DNA of 64,000 bases from Steroidobacteraceae bacterium (GTDB taxonomy: Bacteria; Pseudomonadota; Gammaproteobacteria; Steroidobacterales; Steroidobacteraceae), in contig JALORN010000013.1 in the NCBI GenBank assembly GCA_025458905.1, positions 1-64,000 of the forward strand, given 5' to 3'. The translations under genes and the position numbers were made by a program. Position 1 is the stretch's first letter; each line of letters begins with the position of its first letter. Shown here in pieces: positions 45,049 through 53,883 of this stretch. The notes under the pieces are model-generated. The model worked only from the letters and a program-made list of their open reading frames with translations, made no database searches and was not told the origin of the DNA.

Positions 45049-47178
45049 ATGTCCATTGCCCCCCTGTCCCGACCGCGGCGTCTCGCAGCCGCCGCGCTCC
45101 TGCTGTCCGCGCCGGCCCTGCAGGCCGCGGAGGAGCCCGCGCTGGAGGAGGTGACCGTGTCCGCGACGCGCGTGTCGCTGCCGGCGAGCGCGCTGCCGAA
45201 CACGATCCAGGTGATCGGCGAGGAGGCGATCTCGCTGCAGTCGCAGCTGCACGGCTCGGCGGTCGACGTGGTGTCGACCCTGGTGCCGTCGTTCTCGCCG
45301 ACGCGCGAGAAGCTCAGTGGCCAGGGCGAGTCGCTGCGCGGCCGCCGGCCGCTCTACCTGATCGACGGCGTGCCGCAGTCGAATCCGCTGCGCGACGGCT
45401 CGCGCGAGGGCTATACGATCGACCCGTTCTTCGTCGAGCGGGTCGAGGTGATCTTCGGCTCGAACGCCATCCAGGGCATCGGCGCGACCGGCGGCGTCGT
45501 GAACTACGCGACGGTCGCGCCGGCGACCGACGCCGATCGCTGGGGTGGCCGGGTGCTCGCGCAGTTCGGCGCCGACGGCGAGTTCCGCGGCGACTCCGGG
45601 ACGTCGCGGCTCGGCGTGCTCGTGGGACGCGACTTCGGCCGGCTCGACGTCACCGCCGGCGTCGCCTTCCAGTCGCGCGGCGCGTTCTACGACGGCGACG
45701 GGCGGCGCATCGGCGTCGACGGCACGCAGGGCGAGGTGCAGGACTCGGACAGCCTGTCGCTGTACCTGAAGGCCGGGGCCGAGCTCGGCGCCGCGCGGCG
45801 CCTCGAGCTGATGGCGCAGCAGTTCGAGCTCGAGGGCGACGGTGACTACGTCGTCGTGCCGGGGTCGCGGGCGGCGGGCCGGCCGGCGAGCGCGGTCCGC
45901 GGTGCCTCGCCCGGCGTGATCCCGACCAACACGGTGCGCACCGCGTCGCTGACCTATACCGACACGGACCTGCTCGGCGGCCGCCTCACCGCGCAGGCCT
46001 TCCTGCAGGACTTCGAGTCGGTGTTCGGCGGCGGCGTGTTCGCCGACTTCCAGGACCCGCGCATCCAGGCGGGAGGCGGGTTGTTCGACCAGTCCTCGAA
46101 CCACTCGGACAAGCTCGGCCTGCGACTCGCCTACGAGCGGCCGGTCGGTGCGCTCCCGGGCCTGCGCAGCCACTTCGGCGTGGACGTGCTGCGCGACACG
46201 ACCTTCCAGGAGCTGATCGCGACGGGCCGCAAGTGGGTGCCCGAGACGACGTTCGACTCCGTGGCGCCGTTCGCGCAGCTGTTCCAGTCGCTGTTCGACG
46301 AGCGCCTGCTGCTCGCCGCGGGACTGCGCCACGAGTTCGCGCGCCTCGAGGTCGACGACTACGAGACGCTGTGGTTCTACGGCCCGCGGCGCGTGGCGGG
46401 CGGGTCGCCGGAGTTCGACGAGTCGCTGGTGAACCTCGGCGCGACCTGGCGCATCGCAGGGCCGCTCTCGGCCTACGCCTCGTACGCCGAAGGCTTCACG
46501 ATGCCGGACGTCGGCCGGATCCTGCGCGCCGTCGGCACGCCCGGCCAGGACGTCGACGACTTCCTCGATCTGCAGCCCGTGGTGGCCGACAACGTCGAGC
46601 TCGGGCTGGAGTGGCGTGGCGAGGCGCTCACGGCGAGCGCCGCCTATTTCTGGAGCGACTCGGACCGGGGGGCGCTGCTGGTGCTGCGCGGCGGCGACGT
46701 CTTCGAGGTGCAGCGACAGCGCACCGAGATCGAAGGCCTGGAGCTCTCGGCGAGCTGGCGCACGCCGGTGCCCGGGCTGACGCTGTCGAGCGCCTATGCC
46801 GCGCTCGAGGGGCGCACCGACGGCAACGGCGACGGCCGCGTCGACCAGGATCTCGACGGCGCGAACATCTCGCCGGACCGGCTCAACGTCGCGGTCGAGT
46901 ACGCGCGTGGCCCGCTGCTGGCGCGCCTGCAGGCCCAGTCCTACCTGTCGCGCCGCTTCGCCGGGACGCCGGGCGCGGGACGCTTCGAGGGCTACGAGGT
47001 GGCCGATGCGATGCTGCGCTGGAGTGCGCCGCTCGGCGCGTTCACGCTCACGGTGGCGAACCTGCTCGACGAGTCGTACGTCACCTACCACAGCCAGACG
47101 GTGCGCCCGACCGACAACCTGCGCTTCTTTGCCGGCCGCGGCCGCACGGTGTCGCTCGGCTTCGAGAAGCGATTCTGA
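45049..47178 (+). CDS. TonB-dependent receptor (iron/siderophore-type)
   Basis: A 709-residue protein with a signal peptide (cut near LQAAEE) and GAGGA ribosome site. TonB box-like LEEVTVSATR, plug blocks LPNTIQVIGEEAI, SLRGRRPLYLIDGVPQSNPLRDG, ERVEVIFGSNAIQGIGATGGVVNY, then a barrel ending VSLGFEKRF. The YTIDPFFVERVEVIFG context is that of siderophore or Fe-chelate receptors. With the haem receptor two genes earlier it broadens the operon's ligands. Three bases separate it from the PepSY gene. Confidence 0.93.
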   Translation: MSIAPLSRPRRLAAAALLLSAPALQAAEEPALEEVTVSATRVSLPASALPNTIQVIGEEAISLQSQLHGSAVDVVSTLVPSFSPTREKLSGQGESLRGRRPLYLIDGVPQSNPLRDGSREGYTIDPFFVERVEVIFGSNAIQGIGATGGVVNYATVAPATDADRWGGRVLAQFGADGEFRGDSGTSRLGVLVGRDFGRLDVTAGVAFQSRGAFYDGDGRRIGVDGTQGEVQDSDSLSLYLKAGAELGAARRLELMAQQFELEGDGDYVVVPGSRAAGRPASAVRGASPGVIPTNTVRTASLTYTDTDLLGGRLTAQAFLQDFESVFGGGVFADFQDPRIQAGGGLFDQSSNHSDKLGLRLAYERPVGALPGLRSHFGVDVLRDTTFQELIATGRKWVPETTFDSVAPFAQLFQSLFDERLLLAAGLRHEFARLEVDDYETLWFYGPRRVAGGSPEFDESLVNLGATWRIAGPLSAYASYAEGFTMPDVGRILRAVGTPGQDVDDFLDLQPVVADNVELGLEWRGEALTASAAYFWSDSDRGALLVLRGGDVFEVQRQRTEIEGLELSASWRTPVPGLTLSSAYAALEGRTDGNGDGRVDQDLDGANISPDRLNVAVEYARGPLLARLQAQSYLSRRFAGTPGAGRFEGYEVADAMLRWSAPLGAFTLTVANLLDESYVTYHSQTVRPTDNLRFFAGRGRTVSLGFEKRF

Positions 47179-47180
47179 GC

Positions 47181-48299
47181 ATGCGCGCCGCGCTGCGCGC
47201 GCTGCACGCCTGGACCGGCGCCGCCTGCGGGCTGGTGCTGGCGGTGATCGGCCTCTCCGGCGCGCTGCTGGTGTTCGAGGACGATTACCTGCGGGCGACG
47301 CTGCCCGGAGCCGACGCACCGGTGACGACCGACCCGGTAGCGCTCGGCGCGCTGCTCGAGCGCCTCGAGGCCGGTCCCCGTGGCGCTCCGCTGCACGTCG
47401 TCTTCGGCGACGCGGGCATGGCGCTGCACACTGTGCAGTTCGCGCGCAGCGCCGGCGCCTATGTCGACTCCGAGGGCGCCGCCGTGGTGGCCTGGCGCGA
47501 GCCCGTGCGGGTCGAGCAGCGGTTGTTCCGGCTGCATCACTCGCTGTTCGCCGGCGAGGCGGGCGAACGGATCTCCGGCTGGGCGGCGTTGCTGGCGGTC
47601 GCGCTGGCGGCCTCCGGCGCGGTGCTGTGGTGGCCGGCACGCCGCGCGTTCCGGCCCCGGGCCTGGCCGGTGAGCCGCCGCCGCCGCGACGTGCTGGCGC
47701 AGCATCGCGACCTCGGCGCGATCTTCGCCTTGCCGCTGGTCGTGCTCGCACTGACCGGCGCTGCCCTGCACTTCCCGGCGGAGGCGCAGCGGTTGCTCGC
47801 CGTCGTGATGCCGGAGCCGCCCGCACCCAGTGCGGCTGAGCTGGCGCCAGCGCCAGCAGCGATGGCCCGGCCGGGCGACGTCGACTGGCCAGCGGCGCTC
47901 ATGCATGCCCAGGCGCGCTTTCCCGACGCGCAGCTGCGCATCGTCACCTGGCCGGCGCGCCCCGGCGAGCCCGCGACCGTGCGCCTGCGACGCGTCGGTG
48001 AGTGGCATGCCAACGGCCGCACGCTCGTGCGGCTCGACCCAGCGACGGGCAGGGTGCTGGCGACGGTGGACGCGCTCGCGCTGCCCCGGGCCGAGCGTTT
48101 CTTCCACACGCTCTGGCCGGTACACGCCGCGAAGCTCGGCGGGCGGGCGGTGGACCTGCTGACCTGTGCCAGCGGGCTCGCGCTCGCTCTGCTCGGCAGC
48201 CTCGCGAGCTGGGCGTTCGTGGGGCGACGCCTGCCCTCGCGCCTGCGCCAGGTACCGTTCGGGGCCGACCCGCCTGCAGGACGGACACTCGGCCCCTGA
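47181..48299 (+). CDS. PepSY-associated membrane protein (PiuB-like iron-regulated)
   Basis: A 372-residue protein with four membrane segments. The start is MRAALRALHAWTGAACGLVLAVIGLSGALLVFED, then HHSLFAGEAGERISGWAALLAVALAASGAVLWWP, LGAIFALPLVVLALTGAALHFP, and a last helix near 340. The HxW/RLHHSLF and WP pattern is that of PepSY_TM (COG3182) proteins, often co-regulated with TonB receptors and proposed to reduce ferric chelates or haem at the inner membrane. Last gene of the hemP operon. Confidence 0.9.
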   Translation: MRAALRALHAWTGAACGLVLAVIGLSGALLVFEDDYLRATLPGADAPVTTDPVALGALLERLEAGPRGAPLHVVFGDAGMALHTVQFARSAGAYVDSEGAAVVAWREPVRVEQRLFRLHHSLFAGEAGERISGWAALLAVALAASGAVLWWPARRAFRPRAWPVSRRRRDVLAQHRDLGAIFALPLVVLALTGAALHFPAEAQRLLAVVMPEPPAPSAAELAPAPAAMARPGDVDWPAALMHAQARFPDAQLRIVTWPARPGEPATVRLRRVGEWHANGRTLVRLDPATGRVLATVDALALPRAERFFHTLWPVHAAKLGGRAVDLLTCASGLALALLGSLASWAFVGRRLPSRLRQVPFGADPPAGRTLGP

Positions 48300-48326
48300 G
48301 AGGGCCTGCCGAGTTCGTCGTTCCGT

Positions 48327-48342
48327 GGGACGGGTCCGTCCC
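48327..48342. terminator. Short hairpin between convergent genes
   Basis: GGGACGG and CCGTCCC form a 7-base stem with a 2-base loop between the end of the PepSY gene and the end of the TolC-like gene. There is no T-run, so it would be a weak bidirectional terminator at best. Confidence 0.35.
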
Positions 48343-48351
48343 GGGCCGCCG

Positions 48352-49797
48352 TCAGAGACCGAGCGCCTCCAGGTCGGCCGCGACGGCAGCGAGCTCGGCC
48401 CGTGCCTGCAACGCCCGCCAGCTGGCATCGAGTGCGCGGATGCGTGCGTTCGCTTCGGTCTCCTCGCGGATCTGCACCACGAAGAGATCGCTGGTGCCGA
48501 GCTCGAAGCGCCGGCGCTCGGCGACCGAGAGCTCGGCGGCGCGTCCCTGTTCGGCCGTCGCGACCTCGGCGATGCGCCGGGTGGCGACGATGTCCGCCTG
48601 GATCGTTTCGAGCTCGACGCCGATCTGCTCCTCGAGCTGCTGGCGTCGCCGCTCCTGCGCGTCGATCTCCGCCTCGGACGCCGCCATCTGGCCCCGCGCC
48701 GTGCGCCGCTCGAGCGGCACGGAGAAACGCAGGCCGACCTTCGGCTCGGTGCCGGAGCGCGAGGCGCCCCCGATGCCGGGGTCGCCGAGGTCGCGCGACG
48801 TCTCGAGCACCACGTCGAGCCGCGGCAGGAAGGCATTGCGCGCCAGGGCCAGGCGCTGGCGGGCCTGTTCCATCCGCAGGTCGATCGCCTTGAGGTCGGG
48901 CCGTCCCGCCGCCAGCAGGCGCGTGTCCTCGGGCACGGGCGGCGTCGGTGGCAGGCTGGTGGGCAGCCGCGACGTCCCGGGGACTTCCGGCGTGCCGTCG
49001 GGGCCGCGCAGGAACAGCGAAAGGCGGTTCGCCGCCACGAGCAGCGCCTGCTCGGCCTCGATCACCAGCGACTGTCGGCGCAGCACCGTCTGGTCGTTCT
49101 CGGTGAGCAGGATCCGCGGTCGCAGGCCGCGCTCGACCTGGCGGCGGAAACCGTCCTGCCGCTCCTCGGCGAGCTTCAGCAGGTCGCGCAGGACCTGCAG
49201 CCGCAGGCCGGCAGTGACCCAGTTGCCGTAGGCGTCGATCGCGCGCCGCTGCACGCCGATCGCGACCAGCAGCTGCTCGTTGCGCGCGAGTTCGACGTCG
49301 AGGTCCGCCTGGCCGACCGCGAAGCGCCGGTCGTCGATCATGCGGTCGCGCAGCAGCGCGAACAGCACGCCGACCTTCAGCTCGCCGAGCTCGTTGGTGT
49401 ACTTCTCGTCCTCGTAGACCGGGAAGCGGCCGTTGGAGAGGCTGTAGCCCGCATACGCCTCGCCGCCGATCGACTGCAGCGGCCGCGTCACGGTGCCGCC
49501 GAGCGAGTTGCCGTCGTAGAAGCCGCCGAGGCGCACGTCGCTGTCGGCGCGGAACACGATGTCGAAGGCGCCGTCGGCGGACAGCCGGCGGCCCTCGGCC
49601 GAGCGGACCCGGGCCATGGCCTCGAGCACCTGGGGCGCGTGCTCGCGCGACGAGGCGAGCACCTCGCCGAGGGTCAGCGTCTGGGCGGCGAGCTGCGGCG
49701 CGGCGAACGCGAATCCGGCGAGCAGCACGCACCACGCGAGCACGCGGCATGGGCCGCGCACAGGGCGCGGACGCGAGGCTCGCGGTTCAGGCACCAT
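48352..49797 (-). CDS. TolC-family outer-membrane efflux protein
   Basis: A 481-residue protein with an N-terminal signal (VLAWCVLLAGFAFAAPQLAAQ). Two related helical halves show the OEP pattern: LTLGEVLASSREHAPQVLEAMARVRSAEGRRLSADGAFD and GRPDLKAIDLRMEQARQRLALARNAFLPRLDVVLE, then ELSVAERRRFELGTSDLFVVQIREE. It would form the trimeric outer-membrane channel of a tripartite exporter. It overlaps the HlyD-like gene by 11 bases, third in the operon with the ATPase-dead ABC protein. Confidence 0.9.
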   Translation of the reverse strand: MVPEPRASRPRPVRGPCRVLAWCVLLAGFAFAAPQLAAQTLTLGEVLASSREHAPQVLEAMARVRSAEGRRLSADGAFDIVFRADSDVRLGGFYDGNSLGGTVTRPLQSIGGEAYAGYSLSNGRFPVYEDEKYTNELGELKVGVLFALLRDRMIDDRRFAVGQADLDVELARNEQLLVAIGVQRRAIDAYGNWVTAGLRLQVLRDLLKLAEERQDGFRRQVERGLRPRILLTENDQTVLRRQSLVIEAEQALLVAANRLSLFLRGPDGTPEVPGTSRLPTSLPPTPPVPEDTRLLAAGRPDLKAIDLRMEQARQRLALARNAFLPRLDVVLETSRDLGDPGIGGASRSGTEPKVGLRFSVPLERRTARGQMAASEAEIDAQERRRQQLEEQIGVELETIQADIVATRRIAEVATAEQGRAAELSVAERRRFELGTSDLFVVQIREETEANARIRALDASWRALQARAELAAVAADLEALGL

Positions 49798-50848
49798 TCC
49801 CGGCCTGCATCTCGCCCGTCGGGGTCCCGCGATCGCGGTCGATCGGGCGCTGGAAATCCAGCGGGAAGTCGTTGAGCTGGCGCCACAGCTCGTAGCCGAC
49901 CGAGACGGTGTTCATCATCACCCACCCCTGCACCTTGGCGCCGAGGCGGACGAGAGGCTCGCTCGGCCAGGGCGGCTTGCCCGGGGCCTGCACGACCAGG
50001 ATGCGATACAGGCCGTTGCGCGACGCAGCGGCATCGACGGTCTGCACCACGCCGTCGAAGATGCCGCGCGACACCGCCGGCCAGCCGCTGAACTGCACCG
50101 CCGGCCAGCCCTCGAACTCGAGCCGCACCGTGCGCCCGGGATGCACCAGCGGGATGTCGCGCCCGTCCAGGTAGAGCTCGACGGCGAGCTGGGTGTTCGA
50201 CGGCGCGAACGTCGCGATCGGGTCGCCTTCCTTGACCAGCGTGGCGCTGTCGCCGGCGACGATCACCTGGATGAGGCCGTCGCGCGGCGCCGTGACGACC
50301 TGCGCGCCCTGGCGATTGAGTCGGATGTCGATGCCGGCGAGCTTGGAGCGGGACGCCGCCAGCTTGGAGCGGAAGTCGTCCACCTTGATCAGCGCGAGCT
50401 CCATGTCCTTCGGCGCCGAAAGCCCCTCGCTGACGAGGCTCTTGAGGCGATTGACGTCGCGCTCGGACACGCGCATCGCGGAGCGCAGCGCCGACACCTC
50501 CAGCTCGACCTGGGCGCGCTCCTCGCGCAGCCGCTCGAGCAGCAGCGGGTCGTTGTCGATGATGCGGGCGATCGGGTCGCCCTGCTTCACGACGCTGCCC
50601 TCGGTCACGTACCACTCGGCGATCCGGCCGGGCACGAGGGCGGTGACGGTCTGCACCCGGTCGCGCGGGTCGAGCGAGGTGACCCGGCCCTGGCCGGGTG
50701 CGTTCTGCACCCACGGCACGAAGAACAGGAAGGCGAGCGAGAGCAGCACGCCGACGATCAGCATGATGCCGAGGTTGCGCGCGACCCGTGGAGTGCCGAT
50801 GCTGCGGAGGGTCGAGAAGTGCCGCAGGTCTTCCTCAAGCAGGGACAA
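49787..50848 (-). CDS. HlyD-type periplasmic adaptor
   Basis: A 353-residue protein with one N-terminal membrane helix (NLGIMLIVGVLLSLAFLFFVPWV). It has a lipoyl/barrel-sandwich half VTALVPGRIAEWYVTEGSVVKQGDPIARIIDNDPLL and a helical hairpin (ERAQVELEVSALRSAMRVSERDVNRLKSLV, SKLAASRSKLAGIDIRLNRQGAQ). The second lipoyl half is VVTAPRDGLIQVIVAGDSATLVKEGDPIATFAPS, and the beta-barrel domain follows. It links an inner-membrane transporter to TolC. It overlaps the ABC gene by 14 bases. Confidence 0.92.
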   Translation of the reverse strand: MSLLEEDLRHFSTLRSIGTPRVARNLGIMLIVGVLLSLAFLFFVPWVQNAPGQGRVTSLDPRDRVQTVTALVPGRIAEWYVTEGSVVKQGDPIARIIDNDPLLLERLREERAQVELEVSALRSAMRVSERDVNRLKSLVSEGLSAPKDMELALIKVDDFRSKLAASRSKLAGIDIRLNRQGAQVVTAPRDGLIQVIVAGDSATLVKEGDPIATFAPSNTQLAVELYLDGRDIPLVHPGRTVRLEFEGWPAVQFSGWPAVSRGIFDGVVQTVDAAASRNGLYRILVVQAPGKPPWPSEPLVRLGAKVQGWVMMNTVSVGYELWRQLNDFPLDFQRPIDRDRGTPTGEMQAGNGA

Positions 50849-52556
50849 GCGGGGGCCCCTTGCCGACCTTCGAGCGCAGACGATCGAATTCCTGGCGGTT
50901 GGTGAAGATCTTCTGTTCCTCGCGCCCCAGCCAGAGGTAGCCGTCGAGCGTGACGTCCTCGGGCCGGTTGGTGAAGTAGATCACCGTGGTCCGGGTGGTC
51001 GCGAGGTGCTTGAGCACCGCTTCCATGCGGTGCAGCGACACCATGTCGAACATCGGCGAGAGCACCAGGATGCGGGGCTTCGAGAGCAGCGCGCCGGCCA
51101 GCTTCAGCTGCATCGTCTTCGGCAGCGAGAGCGGCCAGCCGGTCGAGGAGAGCGGCGTCTGCAGGCCCTCGGGGAGCATCGTGGTGCGCTCCAGCAGGCC
51201 GACGAGCTTGAGGGCGGCGATGACCTCGGCGGGGTCGCCGCCGGTGTTGGAGAGCTTCAGGTATTCCTCGATCGTGGTCTCGACGATGTTCGGGCGGTCG
51301 AGGACGATCACGTCGCTGCGCAGCTCGACGATGTCGAGCGAGGCGATGTCCACGCCACCGAGCACCACCAGGCCCGACTCGGGGCGCAGGTGGCGCTTGA
51401 GCAGGCGCGAGAACAGGCGCTCCATGCCCGGGTCGCCGCAGGCGACCAGGCTCGCGCCCTCGGGCAGGGTGAGGTTGAACTGCACGGGTCCGAATTCGTG
51501 CGTGAACCGCACGTTGTTCAGCACCAGGGTCGCGCCGGGCGGCCGCCGCGCGTGCCTGACGCCCTCGCCCCGGTTCTCCTGCTTCAACGAGTAGATCAGG
51601 TTCAGCTCGTCGAGGCTCGCGACCAGGTCGAAGAAGTACTCGAGGTAGGTGCCGAGCTGCGCGACGCCTGCGTACACGCCGGAGAGGATCAGCTCGGCAG
51701 CGACCAGCTGGCCGATGGTCAGCTGCTCGCGGATGACCAGCCAGCCGCCGAGCGCCAGCAGCGCGGCGCTGGCCACCGCATACAGCAGGAAAAGCGCGAT
51801 GTTCTGCGGGAAGAGGCGGCCGAAGTAATCCTTCTGCGCCTGGATGTATTCCGCGGTGCGCTCCTCGGTGCGCTGCATCGCGAACTCGAGGTGGCGGCCG
51901 GACTTGTAGAAGCCGTCCGAGGCGCCCACGCACTCGAGCCAGTGCGCCAGCGCGTACTTCTGCCGGCAGGCCTCGACCGAGGTGTTCATGGCGCCGTTCA
52001 GGAACACGCGCCAGATGATCCACAGCAGGAGGCCGAACAGCAGGTTGAAGATCAGGAAGAACGGGTGGTAGAAGGAGGTGAGGATCAGGCCGATGCCGCC
52101 CTGCAGCAGGATCGCGAAGCCGCCGACGAACAGGCCCGGGATGGCCTTGTTGACCGTCATCAGCTCGAAGTAGCGGTTGAGGAGGTCGGAGCGACGGTCG
52201 TCCTGCAGGAACGGGTTCTCGGCGTGCAGCACGCGCACCGTGATCTCGGCGGCGAGGCGCGCGACGAAGCGGCGCCTGAAGATCTCCATCAGGTAGGTGC
52301 GGAAGGCGCTGAGCAGTGCCCAGAGCAGCAGCAGCACCAGCAGGATCCCGGACAGTGCCAGCAGCGGGTTGAGCATCCCGGTGTTGGCGATGCTGTTGAT
52401 CAGCATCTGGACCGAGATCGGGGTGGCGAGCGACAGCAGCGCGATGCCGATGCCGTAGATGATGGCCAGCGTGATGAAGTTGCGGTCCGGCCCGATGATC
52501 GGGCCGGCCCACGCGAAAACGTCCCTGAGCCGAACACCGCCGGCGGAGCCTGCCAA
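50835..52556 (-). CDS. ABC exporter-like protein with fully degenerate ATPase domain
   Basis: A 573-residue protein from a TTG start. Residues ~20-320 are an ABC type-1 exporter membrane domain with six helices (ITLAIIYGIGIALLSLATPISVQMLINSI, LLALSGILLVLLLLWALLSAF). Residues ~340-560 align along the whole length of an ABC ATPase but lack every catalytic motif. Walker A is GDPGMERL (374-381, no GKS/T), the Q-loop is VLDRP, the signature is LSLPKTM instead of LSGGQ. Walker B is ILVLSPM without D-E, and the H-loop His is Asn (FTNRP, ~530). The frame is intact and conserved in layout (GVDIASLDIVELRSDV), so it is not a recent pseudogene. It leads the HlyD and TolC genes. It cannot work as a normal ATP-driven pump alone. 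Confidence 0.85.
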   Translation of the reverse strand: MAGSAGGVRLRDVFAWAGPIIGPDRNFITLAIIYGIGIALLSLATPISVQMLINSIANTGMLNPLLALSGILLVLLLLWALLSAFRTYLMEIFRRRFVARLAAEITVRVLHAENPFLQDDRRSDLLNRYFELMTVNKAIPGLFVGGFAILLQGGIGLILTSFYHPFFLIFNLLFGLLLWIIWRVFLNGAMNTSVEACRQKYALAHWLECVGASDGFYKSGRHLEFAMQRTEERTAEYIQAQKDYFGRLFPQNIALFLLYAVASAALLALGGWLVIREQLTIGQLVAAELILSGVYAGVAQLGTYLEYFFDLVASLDELNLIYSLKQENRGEGVRHARRPPGATLVLNNVRFTHEFGPVQFNLTLPEGASLVACGDPGMERLFSRLLKRHLRPESGLVVLGGVDIASLDIVELRSDVIVLDRPNIVETTIEEYLKLSNTGGDPAEVIAALKLVGLLERTTMLPEGLQTPLSSTGWPLSLPKTMQLKLAGALLSKPRILVLSPMFDMVSLHRMEAVLKHLATTRTTVIYFTNRPEDVTLDGYLWLGREEQKIFTNRQEFDRLRSKVGKGPPLVPA

Positions 52557-52690
52557 GAGTGCAAATCCCTGTGCTGTGGGGGTGCGAACTTGCCAATGTG
52601 CGGAATCCCACCGTCCTTGGCAATAGACGCACGGGCTTTGTTCGCCGAACTGGCGACAAGTTCTAAACGTTCTCGAGACATCAATCTATC

Positions 52691-52719
52691 TGATTATTTT
52701 TTCGCGAAAGCACCGTAAA
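52691..52719 (-). promoter_or_regulatory. Possible promoter of the ABC-HlyD-TolC operon
   Basis: On the minus strand TTTACG (52719-52714) and TAATCA (52696-52691) are 17 bases apart in an unusually AT-rich patch, about 135 bases before the ABC gene start. An exact TTCGCGAA palindrome lies in the spacer. Both hexamers match consensus only partly. Confidence 0.3.
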
Positions 52720-52802
52720 AACTGCTGGAAGCCGCGGGGTCCCCTGCTCCCCGGCCGGCCGAGCGGACCGGCGTCCAGGGGGTGCGACGCTAGAATCCAC
52801 CG

Positions 52803-53840
52803 ATGTTCCTGCGACGCCCGTCCGCGCCATCCCGAGCCCGCCACCAACGTTGGGCGGCCCGGGGGTTCCTGTGCCTGCTGCTCGGTGTTCCGCCCGCGGC
52901 GGATGCCGCCCCGGTGGAGCCGGGCCGGGCCTCCCCGGAAAGCGAGCCGCTGCAGGAAGTCGAGGTGTCGGGCGAGCGGCCGGGACCCGGGCTCTGGAAG
53001 ATCCGCCGCGGCGCCAACACCGTCTACATCCTCGGCACCACCAGCCCGCTGCCGCGGCGCGTCACCTTCCGTTCCCGCGAACTCGAGTCGGTGCTGGCGC
53101 GGGCCGGGCTGTTCATCCCGACGCGGCCTTCGGTCGACGTGAAGGCCGGTCCGTTCCGGCTGGTGGGCCTGTACCGCGACTGGCGCAAGCTGCGGGTGAA
53201 CCCCGGCGGGGTGGGGCTGGACGCGGTGCTGCCGCCGGAGCTGTATGCGCGCTTCAGCGACGCGCGCCGTCGCTATGCCCCGCGCGACCGGTCGATGGAA
53301 TCGAAGCGGCCGCTGATCGCCGCGGGCGAGATCTACCGTGCGGCGATCGAGGCGAACGGGCTCGCATTCGACTCGGACGTCGGCGACCAGGTGCGCAAGC
53401 TGGCGCGGCGGGCCAAGGTACCGTCCTGGGAGGCCGAGCAGCGGGTCGACGATCCGCGCGCGGTGCTGGCCGAGATCGGCCGGGTCTCTCCGGCAGCCGA
53501 GCAGGCCTGCCTCGCGGCGACGCTGACGCGCATCGAGCAGGACCTGCCTTCGATGCGCGCCCGCGCACTCGCCTGGACGGTCGGCGACATCGAGGCGATG
53601 AGGTCGCGGACGGCGGACGACCAGCTCGATGCCTGCCTGGGCGCGATCATGGGTGGGCCACGCATGTCGGCGATCGCCCGCGAGTTCGACCAGCTCTGGT
53701 TCGACGCCGTCCGGCGTGCGCTCGAGACCCATCAGGTCGCGCTCGCGGTCACGCCGATCCAGCGGCTGCTGCGGCCGGACGGCGTCCTGGCGCAGTTCGC
53801 GGCGCTCGGCTACACGGTCGAGGCACCGTCCAGCGAGTGA
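52803..53840 (+). CDS. TraB/GumN-family protein lacking the conserved histidines
   Basis: A 345-residue protein with a signal peptide. The TraB/GumN fold is recognisable: LWKIRRGANTVYILGTTSPLP near 64-84, ESVLARAGLFI, MESKRPLIAAGEIYRAAIEANGL, DDQLDACLGAI and ALAVTPIQRLLRPDGVLAQFAALGYTVE at the end. In the family the first block is GTxHxLP and the last GAGHLxGxxG. Here the first has Ser (GTTSPLP) and the last has AVTPI, so both GxxH-type histidines, thought to bind metal in related Tiki proteases, are gone. It may be a non-catalytic member. Confidence 0.75.
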   Translation: MFLRRPSAPSRARHQRWAARGFLCLLLGVPPAADAAPVEPGRASPESEPLQEVEVSGERPGPGLWKIRRGANTVYILGTTSPLPRRVTFRSRELESVLARAGLFIPTRPSVDVKAGPFRLVGLYRDWRKLRVNPGGVGLDAVLPPELYARFSDARRRYAPRDRSMESKRPLIAAGEIYRAAIEANGLAFDSDVGDQVRKLARRAKVPSWEAEQRVDDPRAVLAEIGRVSPAAEQACLAATLTRIEQDLPSMRARALAWTVGDIEAMRSRTADDQLDACLGAIMGGPRMSAIAREFDQLWFDAVRRALETHQVALAVTPIQRLLRPDGVLAQFAALGYTVEAPSSE

Positions 53841-53842
53841 GG

Positions 53843-53876
53843 CGCGCGGCGCGACGTCGCTGCGTCGCGCCGCGCG
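53843..53876. terminator. GC-rich hairpin between convergent genes
   Basis: A 14-base perfect stem (53843-53856 with 53863-53876) and a 6-base loop TCGCTG, right between the stop codons of the TraB/GumN-like and beta-barrel genes. It likely acts as a bidirectional terminator, although no T-run follows. Confidence 0.55.
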
Positions 53877-53883
53877 GCGTGCT

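Noticed and set aside
43981-47826. A 1281-codon open frame on the minus strand opposite the iron-uptake genes
   Set aside because: The translation is low-complexity Arg/Ala/His-rich and antisense to well-supported receptor genes.
52557-52684. Small frame starting MSRERLELVASSANKARAS before the ABC gene, considered as an exported peptide substrate
   Set aside because: It has no ribosome site, runs into the ABC gene in another frame, and shows no leader-peptide or Gly-Gly motif.
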